64,000 nt of DNA, from assembly GCA_905250075.1 (NCBI GenBank), contig CAJNOP010000225.1, positions 4,805-68,804 of the forward strand. The letters are read 5' to 3'. The position numbers and the translations under genes were made by a program. Shown here in pieces: positions 46,760 through 56,818 of this stretch. The notes below the pieces were generated by a model. The model was not told the DNA's origin. It ran no database searches and saw nothing but the letters and a program-made list of their open reading frames with translations. Within the stretch, counting starts at the first letter, position 1. The number at the start of each line of letters is the position of its first letter. Source of the stretch: Rotaria sp. Silwood1. Its lineage: Eukaryota; Rotifera; Eurotatoria; Philodinida; Philodinidae.

Positions 46760-47655
46760 ATTTGAATTAGTATGAATCTAGATTTGCGATAATAGAAAGT
46801 CTGAAATTAATGATTTTCAAGACTGAGGGATTTGCAACGAGCTAAATGCTCAAAGACAATGAAAAACTTTTAGAGCAATCACAAGTGGTTCAAGATATGA
46901 AAGTCTTAGATGAAGACAATAAGGTTTTTTATAGAAACTTTCTTCGAATTGAGTTTCAATTGGTGCTAATCTTACCACTGAATTTTATATGTTAGTGATG
47001 GATCAAAAAAAAGTCTAGCCCTGAAGAGCCTAAATTTCTACCTAGCATAAAGTTATTTTATATGAAAGGTTTCGCAAAATAATTCTATGATAAATGATTA
47101 TTATGCGTACTAGATCTTATCAATCATATATAAAAGCAGTTACGAAGACTACAAACAATGAAAAGAAATTCTGTGAATTAGACTGAGTTTTTTGTTTAGT
47201 AAACAAAAGCTATTGCTCAGTTTTTAAGACTTCTTCCTTCATTACTTATCTAGATCTAGATATTTCAAAGCTTTGATTTGAGAAAATTGATAACTGACAT
47301 GCCACTTTTTAAGTGTCCGCTCTATATTTATTCTTGAAATACAAATATCACTATGTTGTCACTAACATTTTCTGGGTGAGAACTTTTTGAAGAGTCAGCA
47401 AGCATCAGAAATATGTATACAATTAGAAAATAATTTCTACGTTGAATATCAACTTCGTCACTTCAAGGTCTTCCTAATGTATAAGAAGGAAGAATGTTCA
47501 TGCAGAATAATTTAACTTAACATGAAGATCGTTCTCATTTTACTTTCTATCTTACTTGCAACTACGGACTTAGTTCAAAATTTTTATACTAATTTTAAAC
47601 AAGATATTGTTGCAAAAATAAATAGAAAAGAAAACTAGAAAAGCAGTAGTCTAGT

Positions 47656-47880
47656 GTGTCTTACATATGTGAGAGTTGCGAAGTTATCAGGAGCATAAAA
47701 AAGAATGTGTCTTCACAAACACAAGCACGCGGTGAAGCTACAATATAGAAGAAAAGAAAGCGAGAAAACGAAAAGAAAAGAGCTGTGTCTTCATGCTCAC
47801 AATCACGCAATGCGACAAGATTATAGAAAGAAAGAAAAACAGAAACGAAAAAGAACATGAGTGTCTCCTTCGACGTCGGT
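47656..47880. repeat. ~77-bp tandem repeat, about three copies
   Basis: GTGTCTTC or GTGTCTCC starts at 47707, 47785 and 47861, each followed by a CAnnCACGC-like segment and a purine-rich AGAAAGAAA tract. A diverged copy begins near 47656. The last unit leads directly into the palindrome at 47866. Confidence 0.55.
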
Positions 47881-48218
47881 GAAGTTAGCAGCCGATTCGA
47901 ATAATTCTGGCAGCGATTCGCCTAGGAACTTGGTCCAACGTTTCTATTCTCGGTCCAATTACAACTCGACGAGCTCTATCCAATGGTATGCCCAGATTTT
48001 CGATAGTCCAATTTATAATTTTCAGATGCTTACTGGTACCATCTATCAGCCCAAAAATTATACTTTAGCCTATCGAAAATCTGAGCATATCATTGGATAG
48101 AGCTCGTCGAGTTGTACTTGGACCGAGAATAGGAGACTTGGATCAGGTCGTTGGGCGAATTGCTGCCGGATTACTCGAATCGGCTGCTAACTTCACCTAC
48201 GCTTCCCTTCGAGTCCCA
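47866..48218. repeat. ~350-bp near-perfect palindrome
   Basis: The left arm runs to about 48020 and contains GAAGTTAGCAGCCGATTCGA and CGACGAGCTCTATCCAATG. It is repeated inverted from about 48060 to 48218, with a spacer of only about 35 bp. The arms are GC-richer than their surroundings. It is probably a foldback MITE; target duplications are not clear. A 79-residue open frame across it is a by-product. Confidence 0.8.
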
Positions 48219-48429
48219 AAAGAATTCATACTCTGAGTTTGTTCTAAACATTCTTTCCAACGTTCGGTAGCTTATATAATAGAAACAGATGATTCATTGC
48301 ATAAGTCTTCTGTGTTTGTTAAGAAAAGTTCAAATGTACTGCGAATCGGAGGGCTGGACGACATCTCTCAAAATCGAGAAATCATTCCCATTCAAGCAGA
48401 AATTCTTATAAAAAGAATTCAGTGTTTTA

Positions 48430-49066
48430 TCAGTTATCTTTTTTTTCATTTTAAGATCCAAGTCTAGCAGAAACTCTTTTTTATAGTAAGAAATCGAAAT
48501 ATTTCAGGAAGACATCTTTAAGTTTTGTATTTTGTTGAACCTGAGTTCAATTTTATTTCAAAAAATGAAGAATGAAAGAATAAACAAAATCAAGAAGAAG
48601 AGAATGCCAACAATAACCATTCTGCTCAAGAATAGAAGAAGTACATATATATATAATGATAACACTATCACGCACTATAAGCTATGCAATAGAAAAATTA
48701 ATATGCAAAAAGAATGAAAAGAGCAAGGTCAATATCGATATTTATTGACTATGAGAAAATAGAAACGAATGTAGAGTATTCGATGAAAAGGAAGCGAACG
48801 AACAATCTCAAGTGAACAGAAAGAACTAAAGAACAGATACATATAAGACAAAGAGAAAGAAAATGAACATGCACATATGTAGTTCATAAGGAAGAATTTT
48901 TCCTTAACAACATCGTTCAACGATTTACATTGTCGTAAGGAGCAATAGAAATGTAATAAGGAGAAATTAAGGTTTCATCAATTATTTTCTTGTTCATTTC
49001 AAGGACCACGTCTAGTAGGAGTGTTTTTTCTGTGGAAAGAAATCGATAGAGTGGAAGGAGAGATCA
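48430..49066. repeat. diverged direct duplication
   Basis: Segments at about 48430-48518 and 48976-49064 align in the same direction. Both have a pyrimidine-rich start, a GTCTAGnAG core and GnAAGAAATCGA. They are about 546 bp apart. The meaning is unknown. Confidence 0.4.
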
Positions 49067-49666
49067 TACGTACAATGTGGTACTGACGGACAGAAATGAA
49101 AATGATATAGGAAACGATTGTCATATTTTCGTTCTCGAATGTGGATAATTATCACCAGAAATGCTCTATTTTTGTACACGTTAATGATAGTTGGTGGGAT
49201 TTGTTTGGTTTGCATAGACGCAGTTGAAAGAAATGTTTTGAATTCATTAATTGACTCCTCTGGGTAGAGTGAAGCAGAGGGATTACGTTGTTTTCATGGT
49301 GGTCTTCGCGTGGATATAGTTTGTGCATGAATTGTATATTTGAATGAGTGTATTTTTTGGCGTAGAAAAGATTTTGTAGAATCGTAGGAGAAACAGTTGA
49401 ATACAGCATCTTTTAAGTTTGATGCGTTTTGCGCTTTCTCATGTGCAGATACTTGATTAGTCTCTTTCTGGTGGCCTATGAAAATGAATAGGTAAATATT
49501 TTAAATATGGTCCATTGAAGCGATTAAAATGTAGCGCGACATGTTACAAGATGCATTTGTTTTATTGTTGCCTGTTCGTAATTCGTGATTGATTTTTTCA
49601 TTGTTTACTGTTTCGCTTTGTTGTCTCCTTGTTTTGTTCAATCTGCACAAGTTTTTCCATTTTTTT

Positions 49667-50482
49667 TTAGCTAAATTGTGTACGGTGTTCATATCGGCGA
49701 TTTTGAATGTTGTTTTTGTCGACGATGGTTGTGCTAGTGGTTGTGGATTTGTGATGCTTGTTTTGGTTTGATTCTTTGAATAGAAATTTATTCAGAGTCT
49801 GTCCTTTGTTCATTTGTCACCCTACCTTCGATGATATTGTAGCTGGTGCTGTGGAAACTGTTTTGTTTGTTTTCATATCTTCCTGAAATTATCATTGATT
49901 TAAAAATTTTCACTTTAACTTAAACTTACTTCATGTTGAAGAACTTACTGAATATCTGCTTGTGAGCCGAACTGATGTGAGGTTCTAGCGGGATGGTTGA
50001 GACCTAAAATGAGTCAATAAGCATTAAAAAGTCTCTCATTTAGCTCACAATGTTGAATATATACCTTGGACAGACGCACATTAGTTCCAGATGTTTGTAG
50101 TGAAATAGTAATAACAAGTTGATAGGCATTTTTCGCCAGCTAAGAGTGCTTATAGGATGCTTGCATAATTTTTTAGCCATGCAAATAGCTGCTCAGTGGC
50201 TTGGGTGTTAATACTATTCAGCACTAGTGAAAATTATAAGGACATACCTAAATCAATCGAATTTAAAGAGCTCACTTTTATTTTTATATGGATTCATATG
50301 TGCTCGACACCACCGCCCTACATGTCCTTTGAAATGACTTCGATTCACACTAAATTGAGTTTCGTAGAGGAATGTTGAGGCTGATGTACGTTTCAGATCC
50401 TGATCATAATGATTTCTAATAAATTCTACCAACTTGCAACCATCATCATAGACATCGCATTTCGAAAAGTGGAAATCGAATG
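49667..50482 (-). CDS. spliced gene of unknown function, 3' part
   Basis: I read five minus-strand exons: 50482-50322, 50139-50065, 50003-49949, 49882-49826 and 49773-49667 (TAA). All have GT-AG borders and phases agree at each junction. The protein runs FDFHFSKCDVYDDGCKLVEF, YETQFSVNRSHFKGH, then LAKNAYQLVITISLQ, and ends in a polar Ser/Thr/Asn/Lys tail. The strand-like pattern with a Cys pair could be extracellular. A resemblance to the N-terminal domain of Notch ligands crossed my mind but is too weak to claim. The 5' exons and start codon were not found. Four in-phase junctions make a chance arrangement unlikely. Confidence 0.45.
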
Positions 50483-50910
50483 CTAAAAATCAACATGACA
50501 AAGTATTTTTGAAGTAACAATGTTTGAATACGGTATTCTCTAGATGGCGTTCCCTGTTTATGAGAAGCAAATATGATGTATTTAGAATGACGATTCGGAT
50601 ACCAAAATCGAAAAGAAGAAGTTTAATATTTATTCTGGCTTTACACGTGTATATATCACTATCTAGTAGAGATTTTCGTTCACATCAAATAAAGTTTGGT
50701 AATAGACATATTTTATTGTATATTCACCGCGAATCGCAGAACATAGAAGACTTATGGTTTCATGCAGCGTTTCGGATCGAAAAATTTCTGAAAATGTGGC
50801 GACAATTTTGCAATTCGTTATAGCAGCAAGTATACCAATGGATCTGTTGCATCATTGAATGTATGTTTCAGGTCTTTCCTTATTCGTTCGACAGTTTGTT
50901 GCCACAAATC

Positions 50911-51028
50911 CACGTTGGGGTGTGGATTTGGGTGTACTTTAGATCCACACCACATCAACATCAACGCCCCACACTCACATTCACATCCACATGCAGACGC
51001 AGACCTACAGCCACAACCGCACCCTCTA
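50911..51028. repeat. telomere-like hexamer block H (inverted pair, longest)
   Basis: The G-rich half TTGGGGTGTGGATTTGGG is followed by TGT, three hexamers in register. The C-rich half of about 80 bp reads CCACAC, CACATC, AACATC, AACGCC, CCACAC, TCACAT, TCACAT, CCACAT in unbroken 6-nt steps. Confidence 0.75.
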
Positions 51029-51263
51029 CTATAAGACAAGACTAAATAAAAATTAATCAAAATCAAATGGAACGACTGGAAGTTTTTAGCCAAAGATACC
51101 ATGCACTATGGTTTACTAATCGGAGAATCTTTAGCTATACTTCATCATTAATCCCTTCTAAATAAAATAACCTGTTCTGCACCACTAATCATCTATCCTG
51201 AAGAGCTATCAATAAAAGAAAACTTAAAGTTAAGATGAAATCAATGAATCATACATCACCGAA

Positions 51264-51422
51264 GAGTGTGGGTGTTAGTGCAGCTTTGTGTGTTAGTCTG
51301 GGGGTAGGTCTCGGTGCCCATACTCCGATTTGGGACACAAGCAAGAGCCAATCAATTGTTGCGTGTACTGCAAAGCCAGATCAGCACTCCATAGCTACAC
51401 CATACACAAACACGCACATCCT
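51264..51422. repeat. telomere-like hexamer block I (degenerate, spread out)
   Basis: GAGTGTGGGTGTTAGTG and TGTGTGTTAGTCTGGGGGT on the left, then CTACACCATACACAAACACG and CACATCC on the right, over about 160 bp. Confidence 0.45.
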
Positions 51423-52380
51423 GAAAACGGAACCTTAAAGTGTAGACAGTAAGTAGCAGATAAAAAACGAACAATATGTATTATGCTGTAGCAATAGAAG
51501 TCGAATAACTTTCTCAGTGGTCTTTCTTCTAGTGGAAGACTCCAGAACAAAATTCAACATTTAACATTTTTTGCTTATAATATGTAAGCTATTTTTTCAA
51601 AAAGATGAGAAGCCTGGTTACTATGGAAATCCTTCAAACTATTTGATGAATTTTAGGGACAAAGTAAAACTCTTATTGTGCCAGTATTATTGGATGCCGC
51701 CTCGAAATAAAAATTTCTATTTTTGTGAGAGAACCGTTAAATTATTTTACTTCAGAGAGACAACCTTTTCATCATACTTTTGCATTCAAAATAAGCAAAT
51801 TTGGTTTTTTTATCGTTTTTGTTTCTTTGTCTGGCAAGAAAGAAAAAAAATGGCGTCGTTAGATTTCTTTTCTACCTTTTATTTGCACAAATCGTCACTA
51901 TTTGCAACGTGCGTTTTGTAGAAAGCTGTAAACCAACGATTTCATCGAACTTCAAGTAAGAAATTTTCAATTTCACAAGTAGTTGAGTCTATTGAAATTG
52001 CTCGTAATTTCATTGATCATGATTTTAAAATCGTTTCTTAATCCTTATTTCGATAAAAAAAGATTCGCAGCCACCAGTTTATTTTTTAATATTGCATAAT
52101 GAATTCATACTAAATATTGAAATTCAGTTTTGTACTAAACACTCGTTTGACATGCAGTTTAATTAAACCGATTATTCAAGGCAAATATAATTGTTCTATA
52201 GTCTCGTACGAAATTTGCATGGTAGTGTCCAATTCATTTAAAAGAAGATCCTCCTATACATTCACGATCAATTTTACAATTCTGAATAATTCAACACTAA
52301 GTCGTAATTGGAGTTGAGGTAAACCCAAAATGATATTCACTTGAATAGTTATTAGGAAGCTTAAGCTTAGTATAAGTTAC

Positions 52381-54040
52381 TTAGGGTGTACCAAAAGCAA
52401 TGATGCCGATACTATAAAATCTTACAGAAGGCTCGAGGAAATTTTCTTTCTATATATACTGATAGCCCAAATCATGCTCAATAATTCTACAATATTTTAT
52501 AATTCTTCAGATTATATTATAATACTGAGTGTATAGCAAGAATAGTCGCGTCTATATGAAAACAAAATATGTAAGCACGTTTATCAAGTTTTATTTCATC
52601 GAATGTTCGAAGTAATCACCCTGGTTGTTCAAACATCATTGCATCCATTGGATCCATTTATCAAAAGTCTTTTCATACTCTTCTTTTCTCAACGATTTCA
52701 TAAACTTATTCACAGCGTCATGCTACGATTCGGAGTCATCTTGATCACTAAGATTTTGTTTGACCAAGACAAATAACCAAAAGTCACACAGAGTCAGATC
52801 TGGCGAATGAGTTGGGTGTGGTATTACTGTTATGCCTTTCGCTTCAAGATAATTCAATACATCTTTATGAAAATGTGTTTCCCATTATCATGGTGAAGTT
52901 TAATTGCACGAGCACCAAAGGTGAGTCGTTAATTCTTGATTTCGTCAACAACTGGCTGCAAACAATTCTTGATGCAGTATTGGTGATCGATAGTTTGTCT
53001 AGGTTCAACAGAATGAATTAAAACTGGACCAGTTGACTTAAGAAAAATGCAAAATAAAGTTCTCGGGGCAAAACTACTACGTCGAACCAATGTTGGTGAA
53101 GGATCTCCACTTGCTACTCAGGCAGCATTTGATGATTTTCGATCAATTTCTTTACGATAAAATCACGATTCATCACCTGTCAAAACATCGCATAGTCTCC
53201 AAGTTCTTTGTTCAAATTTTGCTGAAGTTTCTTAGCATATTCGCACCCGTTCAGCTCGTTGAGAATCGGTCAAATGTTTGGGAACATAGTGTGCAGTAAT
53301 TTTTTTCAGTTTCAAATGGTCGGAAATAATTCGTTCGATGGCACCATGGCTCAGACCACTTTACACTCGCAATCTGTCAATTGTACTATAAGGATCATCA
53401 TTAGTAAGGTTTCGAAATTCTTCAATATTAGCAGATGTTGTCTCAGTTACAGATCTTTCGGGTCGTACTTCATCTTCGTCTTCGATTTCTTCCCGACCTT
53501 CACGAAATGATTTTGACCATCTTTGAACAGCTCTGAGAAGTGGAACTTGATCACCAAAGACAGATTTTAATTCATTATGAATATCTATTGGTTCAATATC
53601 AAGTGCAGTATGCACTTTAATATAGAAACGAAAGTGTTCCTTGTCCATTGCAGACAGGTTAACAGTTTTAATCGTGTTATGATATGTTGAGAAAATTAGG
53701 CTATATTGGCTTGGTCGTATATTTTTTCTGCTATTCTCTTCTCTTTCTTGTCTCCTCTGATATCTAGTCGCCTCTATACATCTAAATCGCATATGACCTA
53801 TTTGTTTTTTTGCGCGTGTATAGTTAATTGTTACGTGTGCTCAAGAGAAAAATTCATAAAAATTGACAGCAAATTTCAATAAATCGAAGCATTGCTATTA
53901 TAATATCATCTGAAGACTTATGAAATATTGAAGAATTATAGAACACGACAAGGGCTATCAGTATATATAGAAAGAAAATTTCCTCGAGCATTCTGTAAGT
54001 TTTCATAGTACCGGCGTCGTTACTTTTGGTACATCCTAAG
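52381..54040 (-). mobile_element. mariner-family transposon with ~145-bp inverted ends
   Basis: TA flanks both ends (52379-52380 and 54041-54042). The left end starts CTTAGGGTGTACCAAAAG and the right end, reversed, starts CTTAGGATGTACCAAAAG. The two stay alignable for about 145 bp, including a shared GCTCGAGGAAATTTTCTTTC. A broken mariner transposase lies inside on the minus strand. The inverted ends are much longer than the roughly 30 bp of classical mariners. Confidence 0.9.
52591..53648 (-). pseudogene. mariner transposase, inactivated
   Basis: From ATG 53648: MDKEHFRFYIKVHTALDIEP..., IHNELKSVFGD and VQRWSKSFREGRE form the paired helix-turn-helix DNA-binding part. The linker has VRPERSVT. 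The catalytic pieces are readable across frames: LTGDES (first Asp, with the following Trp turned into a stop), LHHDNGKH (second Asp) and HSPDLTLCDF (third Asp), in the order seen in DD34D mariners. At least one in-frame TAA (53361-53363) plus further stops and shifts make it dead. The C-terminus GDYFEHSMK ends at TAA 52591. Confidence 0.85.
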
Positions 54041-54204
54041 TATTTTTGATCTGTTTGTCGTATTGATCTATCTTCATTAATATTCCGAGTCACTTGGAAC
54101 AGATATGAAAACGTCTAAATCTGTGAAATGTTGTTATTGAATAAAATTATTTTTTCTGTTCCGTTCATGGTTTATTTTCCGTTCCCGTTCGTTTAATTAG
54201 CTAA

Positions 54205-54260
54205 CAGTGAGCATTTGCAGTGAGAGTTGAGCGATTCATGCACATCAACACTCTCACCCC
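54205..54260. repeat. telomere-like block J (degenerate inverted pair)
   Basis: AGTGAGCATTTGCAGTGAGAG, then CACATCAACACTCTCACCCC after about 12 bp. Weak. Confidence 0.3.
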
Positions 54261-54261
54261 A

Positions 54262-56169
54262 TTACGAAAGTATCATGTCAACCGTTAGCAAAAAAAAAAG
54301 GAAATTTAATAAAGAATTTAAAACAAAATGAGATAGTTAAGAAAATGAATTCGAGAAAACGTGAGGATGGTTTGAATGGTATATGAGTTTGCATCTATTC
54401 ATTTGTTAAGGCTTTTGTTTTACAGTTTTTTCTAAACTATCGTCAGTAACGAATACTTTTGATATCTTGGGATAATGTTAAACGACGTCATATCAACTAC
54501 TGTTTGTCTGTCCGTTTCACAAGATCTTATATTTCGTTTTTCTTGAAGAAAAGTGTAAGCATAATGAATGTTGACCGAACTGTTTCATTTTAGCCAGTTT
54601 TATTACGAATCATCAAAATCAAAATGATTTAGATACGGAAAATCCATAGGTTAAGTTATTAAGAATCAAATTAATTTCACTTCTCAAAGTATGATAATGA
54701 AAAACCTCGGTTGGTGTTGATAGTCTACAGGAGATGTATGCTCTTTTTATGATCTAAGTAAAAGGATACCTGGAAAAATAGAAAGCGTAAGTTTTCAATC
54801 AAAGTTTTCAAATTTACCCTAGCCTCCTCATTATAGGTCATAACAATGATCATACTCATATTACAGACTTTAGCAGTTGAACAAAATAGGCGTTATGCTA
54901 TCTAAGATTTTTCTGGCAGATTAGATCAAATTAGAAATTTAAAAAATAATAAAGATTACGCAGAGATCTGATTGAAAGAGGCTGCGCTAACTAGCTGTAT
55001 CATTACGATCGAATTGTTGTAAAGCTTTGCAATTTTAATACCTAAAGCCATATACCTAATTCCACCTTTTTCGATTCCAAAGAAATATAGACGAAGGTTT
55101 TGAGCTAATCTTTTCATAATGGATCAATATGAATCTAGACGTATTTTTCAATTCATTGTCATACAAATTCTTAAACGAAATCGTAATTTATGAAACTCGA
55201 ATGCGTATACATTCTATTAAAGTATGTCAGTTTTGTTGTTTCGCTCAGAACAAAATAAATTGATTTAAATTTAACCGAATGAAAGTCGATATTACTCAAA
55301 AGAAATGCATCGATTCACACTTCTACCAATTTTTCTTTTGATGAATTATCTTTCTATGTTAAATATTCGATAAAAATGAGTTTGAAGTTAGCTCTTTTTC
55401 TACTTTTGCCGATTAATCATTAAAACCAGAATAACTTTTTACTAAATATTCATAAATATTGATAGAAATCCGAAATCGTCAATTAATCCAGTATATACAT
55501 TTCTAGTGTCTTTTATTTGTGTACTATTAAAAATCATTCCAAGACAACAGATAAGCATATAGAATAAAAGAAATCTACAAGGCTATAATTGATTATAGAG
55601 TATTTCTTAAAGAATAAAATAAGTTGAAAAAAAATCTTTTGGTGATGACGACAAAGTTAGGTTTGTAGTAATAGATCGACGAATATTTTTTGTTCATTGT
55701 TAAGAACGAAACTGATTTAGAAAAAAACAGTGTTAAAGATACTATTGTTAACGCATTTATTTATTCATTCACTCTAAATCATGGTAAAAATAAAATGATC
55801 CTTCATCAAATCTCTTGCTATCAAAACGAACGAAATAAATATTTTATCTGGAAAATTTTGGCTTATTTCTTTATTTGTTGTCTGAAAGAATTTATGAAAT
55901 GTTTGAGATACATCAAAACATGTGTAACTATTAAGCCATAAGCATAAGGATTCATTCAAGAATAACAATACGTTATTACTAAACGAAGAGCCATATTTTG
56001 AGACAATAGAACGAAGTTCGATTCGAATAATTTAGGCAGCATAGAAAATAAATCAATTAAAACTGTTTGGTTTTAAATATTAAAATGAATTGATTTTAGA
56101 TCGAAACATTCAAATAGTAAATAATACTATTCGGTGGATTTTCTTCGAAGAGAAATAGCAACAGAAAGT
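54262..56169. other. interval without recognised genes
   Basis: No frame or element I can support. It should include the promoter of the B-box gene starting at 56170. Confidence 0.5.
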
Positions 56170-56818
56170 ATGTCTCAAAAATGTTCAATGTGTCGTCTAT
56201 CGGCAGCAAAACAGTGCGAAGGATGTAAAAACAATTTTTGTCGGGAGGATTTCACACAACATAAGCAACAACTAGTTAAAAAATTCAATAAAGAAATAGT
56301 GGAATTTCACTATGAACTTCTTGATGAATTAAAACAGTTAGAAAAGCCAAGTTATTTACCATTGGATGTTTTTGCCAAAATCGAAAAATGGGAAAAAAGA
56401 ACGATCAACAAAGTAAAAATGGCAACAGAAAAAGTTCGCAGAGGAGTTACCCAACTAATTGATAAACAACGAACAGTAATGATAAAACAACTTAATTCAA
56501 TAAAAACAGAAATTGATTCTCATCAAAAAGATCAAAATTTTAACGAAATTGATATTGATCAACTTAATCGAGAAATCAATGAAATACAAGAAAAGCTTCG
56601 ACAGTTTATTGAAAAGGTTTACTCTCGATTCGTCCCTAATTGCCCTCACCCGCAGTTGCTGTGTGTGTGATGTTTCTTTGAAATTAGAGACGAATTTTTC
56701 TAATCAGGGACGAATCGAGAGGATCCCATTGAAAAAGGTGTAAATAAAGCCATTATTGTTGATAATGACAAAATTGATTGGGATCGAGTAATTTACGTTC
56801 AAGAAGATCTAGAAAGTG
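56170..56818 (+). CDS. B-box zinc finger and coiled-coil exon, broken by an insertion
   Basis: From ATG 56170: MSQKCSMCRLSAAKQCEGCK followed by NNFCREDFTQH, a B-box-like set of Cys/His ligands. About 120 residues of coiled coil follow (EKVRRGVTQLIDKQ, IDQLNREINEIQEKL). The frame then enters an inverted-repeat insertion (56632-56721) and stops at TGA. Beyond it the original frame resumes as DPIEKGVNKAIIVD...VQEDLES and ends at a GTGAGT donor after 56818. B-box/coiled-coil parts usually mediate self-association and partner binding. The donor leaves phase 1, which fits the next exon at 60149 of the PARG gene, so this may be its first exon. As it stands the insertion would truncate the protein. 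Confidence 0.7.
56632..56721. mobile_element. ~90-bp MITE inside the B-box exon
   Basis: It starts CTCTCGATTCGTCCCT and ends with the exact complement AGGGACGAATCGAGAG. The match extends to about 19 bp with one difference. It disrupts the reading frame of the B-box exon. A clear target duplication is not visible. Confidence 0.8.

Noticed and set aside
47861..48100. 79-residue plus-strand frame
   Set aside because: It lies across the palindrome and is mirrored on the other strand.
48729..48920. Frames in the 48.5-49.4 kb stretch on both strands
   Set aside because: Low-complexity Lys/Phe/Ser-rich translations with no splice structure.
50818..51102. Minus-strand 94-residue frame rich in Cys and Gly
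   Set aside because: The repetitive CGCGCR-type part is the translation of the telomere-like C-rich half. No splice partner in the right phase was found.
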